NCBI RefSeq assembly: GCF_014805625.2
Contig: NW_023998464.1
Span: 6,159,709 to 6,223,708 of the forward strand
Direction: 5' to 3'
From: Glossina fuscipes
Taxonomy: Eukaryota > Arthropoda > Insecta > Diptera > Glossinidae
Length of the DNA: 64,000 nt
Position numbers and translations under genes: made by a program. A model generated the notes under the pieces. It saw only the letters and a program-made list of their open reading frames with translations. It did no database searches and was not told the DNA's origin. This document shows, one piece after another, positions 39,801-48,800 of this stretch (positions within the stretch are counted from its first letter, which is position 1; each line of letters begins with the position of its first letter).

Positions 39801-42800
39801 TTTCTTATCATTTGCAAGCCTAGCTCCACTGGCGACGACATTATATCGTAATGATAAAAAATGAAACGAAAGAGGAATTAAAGGAAAAGAAACGTACGTC
39901 CGCACTATGTCTGCTTAGCTTTAGGCAACGGCTAGCCTGTCTGCGCCGCCTGCGTTTAGTCCGCCTCCACTCGTGTATGTACTTTAAGGTACGAGCTTAA
40001 CTTGAGCAAAAAAACTAGAACACACAACGGACATGGAAAGTTCTTGTCAAAAAATTGAATTACAGATGATCGCCGAGATTACAATTATCAATCAATCGAG
40101 CTACTAATTATAGAAACCCAAAACTACAAAAGTGATTAAGCAACAATTCCTGGTATTTTTTGATAATATCTCTTAGACTGGTAGCTACTGTTTAATATGA
40201 TTTTTAAAATATTCACATAAATATATATGTAGCAAAAGTTTAGTTTATTTGTCTGTAAGCATGCATATGTAATGCATGGACATTTTTTTATATTTTCATA
40301 CTATTTGCTGTGAAACGTTAAAGGACTGCGCAGCTATGCTATTGTTTGCAACCGTCTGTCTGAGGACAATGTTGAAATGCATTGCAAAAGTTTTCCTCGG
40401 TACTGCCTGAACAGTATCACATAGTACCGAAAACCATAATAATTGCTACAAAAGAAAAGCAATTGTATAAAATTTTGGGTAGAATTTGTTTTAAACTAAG
40501 CAATAAATTTTACGAAAAACCCTTAAACACCCGCCACATGTGTTCGTGCAAACACCCAGTAAAAGTTTGCAATGCAAATGCAAAAGGAAAGGGTTACATT
40601 TTTTTACGGCACGCTTTCCGGCTTACTGTCTCTTTTGTTTCTTCCTCTAATTTGATGATGATAAGGTTTTTATTTTCAGTCCTTTTCTTACAAAAATCGC
40701 ATACGTTTTTTAAATTTACTTTTATCAAAAATAAGTTTAAAGACAACTTTTCTCCAATTCAAAAATTTATATTCAGAAGGAATAATCATGTAGACACCTT
40801 GAAGGCAGTTGCACAACGTAATATATCAGTAGAATATTTAACTTTATTAAAATGGCTAGACTAACCAACCATCTATTAGTGTCTTTATTTAATATAGAGC
40901 TGATAGTCTTAGTCGTGCTAGTGCTCAACTTTCTCGGAGAAAATTTATCTCTTATAATGGTAGTTACATGTTTGGGGAAATTAAAACATCTATCTATATA
41001 AGATATAATTGAAAGCATCGTCTTTTTGGAAAGAAAAACATAGTTTTAGGCTTTAAAAATACCGACATTAATTAAGCCACAATTTCGGTGACAGATTTAA
41101 TTCATTTTAACATATTTCTCCAAAGGTTTATTGAAAATAGTATGGAAAAAGTAAACTGTTATTATTATAATTTTAGACTAATGAAATAAGTTCTTAAACT
41201 AAAAGAAAGACATTGAGCACTAGCAACACAGGCTATCGGCTCTAATGCATAAAAGCATATTAGGTATTGAGCCTGATAGTTTTGATAAGGTATTATATTG
41301 ATATTCTGTTCTGTAATAATAATTAATTTATACTAAGCCACATAAACAGTTTGCAGTAAGCGATAGCGATCAAAGGTAGGAGAGCGGGTTTTCTTGTCGT
41401 CATTTAATTTAATGAACTAATAGACTTCGGTCACTCCTTGATTGCCCGTTTCGCGAACGGTTTTATCTTTAAGCACATGCATAAATTACGCCTCTAACTT
41501 AGCTCAGCTTGTCATGTAATTTAACGGAAATAGCATATAAATTAGCTAATGATTTCGACTTTATGAGGTTTTCGGTTGCACGCGAGTTCACAGCGAGGAC
41601 AAATAAATTGCCATGCTATCTAGAGCTTTTTTTATAAGGAAGGGACTGATATGTGAAAGTGTTATGCTAGCATCCGTTAAAGAAATAACACCTTGTTTTT
41701 TGTCAATAGAAGTGATGTTACTGATTGTCAACACCGCAAAGTCCGAATAGACGAAATCTATTTGAGTTTATAATTGGCGGCCACGGGACCATTACGCCTT
41801 ATGGTTGCCTATTATTTAGTAATTTGGGAAAACACCACTCGCTGGAAAAAGATTGGGAACTACTAAAGGAAAATGTCAATTGTTTTCAATTTTTTTATTT
41901 TAATTTTGGTTTTTTGTTTTTTTTTTTATTTTTCTTATTTTTTTACTATACACAGTTTTAGCAAAATCACCGAAACGATTAAAAAATCGCAGGCGAAAAG
42001 AAAACATGCTCTACTCAGAACACAAATCGAGTTCGAATTGAAAAAAAAAAAAATAAATAAAAATAAACTAATGAAATATGATATACAAAAAGTCTTAAAA
42101 TGAACATTTTTTGTGAACAATAATAAAAAAACTTGTTTTACAACATCTTTTTTCATTTTGTCTTATTTCATCAAAAGATATCTGATCAGCTTTTTGTTTT
42201 TAACAATTTTCTGATCCCTATAGTTTTTGGATTTGTCACGCAATCAATTGTATGGCATCAATGCAGAGATTGTGTTAAGAATTCAGGCAATACGGAACGT
42301 AAGATTGGATAATAATCCGCTTATATGTGATGAATGCCATATGGGCAGATTAATCGATGTTATAAGGCAGGTAAGCGATAGAAGGACTACATGCAAATTC
42401 ATGTCGACAAAAAAGACGAAATGATAAGTAAACGTTTAAACCAATCAAGATTGTTGTAGAGGTCTACGATGAAAACAGTTTATTTTTATCTTTACTTTAA
42501 CTATGTTTTTCTTATCAGTTGCAGTGGAAATGGGATACATATCCTATATGTTTTCTGCCAAAAACCCTACGCGGCGCAGAGATTACCGATCTGGATGCAA
42601 ATGGCTTAGACTCTTGTTTGGAATATATTACTGACGAAGAACAGAATGCTGCCAGCACTTCGCACAATTTTCTTGAAAGAGGTAAATAATCGAGAAAATG
42701 TAAAAAGTGAGACAAAGGCATAGAAAATGTAATGCGTTTGTTATATTTTCCACAAGTGAAGAGAAAACGAAGTGCCGTATGAGCATTCTCCAAACTTGGA

Positions 42801-45800
42801 TTTAAGTGTGTGAATAAATTTGCTTAGTTTGCTTAGTTTCTCTTTTTCATTGCCTTTCCGGAAGAGAGCATTTTTTATGAGTTTTAAGCGGAAAGCGGGG
42901 TTTTCTGGAAGTTTGAACCATATGATAACTGGATGGGTACTTTTATGCATTCATTTATTATTCACTTTAGTATACGTACGTATGCAGGCAATGTTCCTAG
43001 ACACATCATTAACTAGAAAGATTGAAAATTAATATATTTTAGTTAGCATGATATATGGACTCTTAGATGTACTTTTTATCTCTACCCATACAGTTGGCTG
43101 TCCAGTATACATTATATCGAGTAGACCTCATGCAATCTGTCTAAGTTAATTCTATTACGCCCGAAGCAGTTTGCGATATAAAGGTGTAATAAAGGTGTAA
43201 CACTGATCAATCCAGGCTTGCATGCTCGTCGTATATTTGTGCTCAAAATACAATCCACAATTTTTGAGATATTTTCATTTTCAAATTTAGTACGTGCTGT
43301 GGCACAAGGACAAATGCTATTGAAAATGATTCGACTTGAACCGCTTTTTCACTTAATTTAGTGTTTTTATTTATTTTTATATCGTCATATTTCACTATTC
43401 ATGTCTTGTTATGTTACATAATTGTTCATTACTTTTGTTGAAAGATTGTTCATATAATTTTAATCGTCGACATTAAGCTTAAGATAAACATAAGTATTTT
43501 GTTTTAAATTAATTGCTGCAACCTGATTGCCAACAAAGCTTGAACATTTTCTTCTTTTCCGAACAAGCTGAATAATTTATTGTACACAGACAGTTGAGAT
43601 TTTCGTCGAGATAGGCAGCTTTACCTTTTATTCTAGAAAACTCAGGCTTTGTCTTTTGTCCTCTAATTTTCGCTTCTTTTCTTTGCTTTATTGCGTTTGT
43701 GGGAACTGTCCGTCTGATGCCTGGCCATGTATATTTGTGTTCAAGCTACAGCTCGCAATTCTTGAGACATTGCCTTCAAATTTAGTGCAGCGACATGCTT
43801 TGACCCAAAGACGAAACAGATGATTAACAAAAAATTAGGTATTATTGTCTTTATTATATTTGCTGATGTTTCACTTTTAAGCGTTGCCAGTGAATTTTTA
43901 CTAACCGCCAGCTGCAGACCGCGTTCTGATTTCAATCCTTTGAGCCTTTTCCGTGTGACCACAGCTATGATATAAATGTCTATTTACAATGAAAATTAGT
44001 TCATAATAGTAATTTGGCCCGAAAATACGCTGCAGTAAATTTTGGATCACGTTACTCTACTTTTGAACCCTACCGTATATAAGACTTGTCAATAATGGTA
44101 ACCCTTTACACGGTAAAGTCTACTTTTTAATATTTATGATGAGAATAAATGAAGGACATTAAACTATTTTTTTTTAAATTCAACATCGTCTGTGAACATG
44201 ATAGGCATACTCGCATATAACAACATTTTTGATATATTTTGACCAAATTAGGGAAAAATTAGCATTACGCGTAGCGGCGCAGGATATTTAATAACAGGCC
44301 TTGCCCAAATTTAACTCAGGCAGGAATTCAAAGAAAATTTTATGATATCAAAGCATAATACTCCGCCCTTTCTGGGAATTAGGTTAGTTTCGATAAAACT
44401 ATTTTTGTGACACTAACATTTTCAGGCTCGCTAACATTCGAAATTATAGAAATAGATGTACATTTTGAGAACGCATTATATGCTGGAAAAGTAATCATTG
44501 GCAGATTTTACTGTGTTTACAGCATCAAGTTGGCACTCAAATTTCTGTCACAAACTTCAAAAAAATTCGAAAATCATTCTGAAATTTGATTCGAAAGGTC
44601 AAAAAATACAGTTTAAGTTGTTCAATTCGTTTCGCTAAAAAGAGAAATTTCTCCCTTAAAAATATATCTAATATTTTCTGAACGCAATATGCAGGATACC
44701 AAGTCTCATTATCAACTCATATCAGTTAATCAAAACAGCTCTCGTTACTCTGAGCTTTAGAGGTTTGTTTATGATATATACTTCTGTTATTCAATTTGTT
44801 ACTCTGATTAGTATTAAATGTTTTAGAGAAAAAACAGCCAGAACGAATAGTCTACGCATTTATTGTTCGTCGTCGTAAGGCATTGTATTCAAACAAATTT
44901 GTGTAAAATTTAAAAGATTTGCAGCAGAATTCGAAAGATTTCAAGCTTTGAGTTTCGATATCAAAAATCACTCTAATCCATGATGGACGCCTAAATAAAG
45001 ATGTGTAAACCAGCAAGCATTTTACTAAACTGTACGAAATATAGTTTACCGATACATACATTCGAAGTTTTTTTGTTTTCAGTTTTCTGTAGAGCAATTT
45101 AAACGCCATTATATCGCCAATATAAATTAAATATATAAACATCTACAGAAAACTGGGAAACCTGTAATAATCTTGAAAAACTGCATGCATTACAGGAGGT
45201 AATAATATTTCGGAAATTTTCCTTTTTAAAATACCCCGAGTTGCAGGTTATCTATGAAGTATGTCTTTATGACTAAGAGATTAAATCTCTGCATAACAAA
45301 AATTTGCTTGGGTTGCTTATAAATCCCTGGCACCAAACCAAACAGGTAAAAATAATTACTTCGAAAATATGATTGGTTAAAAATTGAAGCCAATCCTAAA
45401 ATAAATCACTAAGACCAAAGAACTACATATATATATATAAGTATTTGTTGCGTTCACAGCAACTATAGTTCCCATTTGAGCTGCAGAAGTTAAACGTTCA
45501 AATAATACTCAAACTTGATATCAACTCAATATGAGCAATACTTACGTTCAAGGTTGTGAACATATTGCAAAATCTGATGAAACTTCAACTTTTCAACTGC
45601 AAAGAACCCGATCAGATGACCTAAACAGTTTCAAATATTCATCGATGGACTCGAATATTTTCCAACGCATTTCAGAAAATATTTTTGAACGTACAAAGAG
45701 AACTGCCACCCAAGCCAATGGAAAGAATGAAAGTTCCAACGAAAATAAAAATATCAACTTGAAAAAAATTAAATATAAACATCACTCTATGTTGTGCTTA

Positions 45801-48800
45801 AAAGATAGTAACATTTGCGAACCGTTAAAGGACATGTTATGCGGCGGAAAAAGCACTGAAATGTATCTTTATTCAAAATGTTCCAACCCTGATAAAGGGG
45901 AGTCATCGCAAAATGTTACTATTGCAGAAGATTGGAATAACGACATAAGCTTAATTACTTCACACTCTGAAGGCAGTTATTGGCGTCATAGCTCGTTAAA
46001 AACTCAAGCAGTCTCCGCGGAAGTTCTCTCTTGCAGTTTTAAAGAAGGAGATGATTATCAAGTAACAAACAACGCCCGGCAACGCCTTTACTTTAACGGA
46101 CCTTTAAGAAAATTTAAAGGTCAGACATGCTTAAATAAGTCAGCTGGTTTATCTCTGGAGGAACTCTTTCTGGATTTGGGTAAATGAAGCGAATCGGCAT
46201 CGGTATCTTCCATAGTGTATATATTCTCATATTTAACCTCAAGTGCACACATATCAGATATATTAAAAATAAATGCAAATAATAAACCTTTAAAAAACAA
46301 CTATCATATATCACTTTTGGCATTAAGAGCGTACCAATAATCCAAGCAAGCAGCTTTAAAACTCCATATCAGATAAGTGGTCAGAGGAGAATGTAGGACC
46401 CATGCCATTCATTGTTTAATAAAAAGTTAGATATCTGCTATAGGATGCAAACTATTGGGAGCATAATTTTAAACTGCATCTCTGCAGTTTCGGCAAACTT
46501 GTGGACGCTTCTTCGCTTGTCTATTTTATGACATTTATAAAGCAAGATTTTAGCAGCAGCAATGCGCGCAGTTTTTGTTACACCGGCGTGTGGTTGCTGC
46601 AGGTGTCTCCTTTGACCCGTTTTAATCATTTCCGAAACTGCCCCACTCGGTCCAGAAATTTTATACCAATTTAAATACCGCAATACTACAATTTCTTCCG
46701 ACAAAATTTAAAAACTACTAAACGACTTCATATCAAAACTCATAATATTCGACCAGTACTTATTTGAGTTGCGTAGAAAGCAAAAAATATTTGAAATCTC
46801 TTTCGTACTAAAAAAAAAGACGAATATCTATCTTACTATTGTTAAATTCCGTCTGTTGAAAAAAAAGAGATCACAGGAAACCAAAGAAAAGCTCGATAAA
46901 TGTTACGGCCAGTCTGTTCCGCCGAATGGCCGCACTTAAACGTGGTTGTGCGAGCACAAGCGATGAACAACTTTCAACATGAATAACAAAGCTCGTCAGT
47001 TTTGGGAAAATTGAAAGTACGTGTGTACGCTTTGATCGCGAACGTTTCGTATGGGATTGTGTTTAATATCCATTCACAAAAAATTGAATGCAAAAAGCGT
47101 TCGTAGAGGATGGATGCCGCGTCCGCTTGCATTTATATTGAAAAGGCGCAAGTTTGATCACTTCAATAAAAAGTTGAAATGTTTAAGATTAAGAGGTTAC
47201 AAAATTTGAAACGGAACCTGAATCTAAAGCTGTACTCCGTTCACATCTGAACAGTTGAAAGAAACTTCTATTGCGTGCAGTTGTACCAAAGCGAGCAAAG
47301 AGATAAGCATCGTTCGAAACGATTGTAATCGTGACCTTTGCCAACTATCTGAAAAAAAGGTCGAATGATAACAAGCGTGCACTATTCAGGGTGACTGATT
47401 TGCTGGGATGACAAAATCAAGAAGAAGAGGCCGTATTTAATATAGAAAGAACTTTCCTAAATGACAATAACGCTCTTCATAGGCAGGCCATACATCAATC
47501 GTTATAAAGGCAGAATCGTATGATTTGCTTCCCCTAACACCATATTCTCCAGTGTTGGCCCGCGCTAGCAGTTGGTCGTTTATAAAAGATTGTTGTTTAT
47601 TTGATGAAGGTTTTGGATTACAAGAGAACTTGGGATGAGGTACAGATAACAATTTTTAGCTGCTCTACAAATCATGTTACTGGAAAAGCATAAGAAACTA
47701 AAAAGTCAGAGTGCAGATCCAAAATAAAAAACTTCATTCTCTCTCCGCCAATAAAATCGCGCTTTCTTCTACGAGCACCTTCTTTATTGGCCACGCTAGT
47801 AATTGCCGTGAATACAACATGTACTGGTTAGAAAAATGAATACAATATATTTTATTCATTTTCTTTTTTAATATAATTATTATTTAAGTTTAATCCTAAA
47901 ATAATGAAAATAGAAAACATATGTGTTTGTTCCTCCTTTAGGTGATCTCAACACTCTTGCGATACTGGGTGGAATTATCTTGGTTTTAATCGTAACTATT
48001 ATAATATCCTTGGCTCTATGTTTCTCCAAGCGACGTGCTCGTTACTACACTCGCGAAGACAACTTGAATAGCAGTAAGTACAAAGAATATTTTAGCAGAA
48101 CTTTTCAATTTTAATTTGGATAATTAAAAACATACAAAAAACAGCACCGAACGGATGAGTTTCTTTTTTTTTTTTCGTCACTTAACGTATTACGTATTGC
48201 GGTAATGTTTGAAATTTCTTTGGCAAAATTGCCCAAAAAAAAATTCTTGTCTTAGAAATATCCGACGACCTAAATTGAATTTGAAAACAAATTTACAAAG
48301 TTACAAAATGCTCCAAGCTGCAACACTTTCTTTCAAATCTTGCAAAGCAAGAAACGAGCCGAAATATCCGCATTTTTCTTAGTTTGAATGTTTCGTAGCA
48401 AACCAATCAATTCACTAAGTAGTTGGCACAAAGAACTTAAAGATTAAGGAAAAAAAAAACGAAAAAAAAGAAGTATTTTTTACTTCCTCTCTTTATGCAA
48501 GCAGCGCTTCTGCCTGTCTGGCACGAGTTAACTCTGAATTTGAAAATGACAAGAATACCAAAGTGTGTTTAAGTTACCCAGCTATGCCAACAATAAATAA
48601 ATAGAAAAAACGAAAAATAGAAGAGAAACACTTTCCCCAAAGGCCTTTGTTAACCACCAAGTCATCAAAAAAAAAAAAAAAGAAATAACAAAAATGTCAA
48701 AGCAAAGTTTACAATCGTCACCAATTATACTTCAGACGAGAACGGAAAATGAACGACTCGAAATTATTTCTATATATTGTTTTAACGCTTATGCCTGAAT

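Noticed and set aside
40382..40864. 160-codon frame in LRR intron 8
   Set aside because: Long for this DNA, but rich in lysine, phenylalanine and isoleucine with no motif, poly(A) or promoter signals. Kept only as a note.
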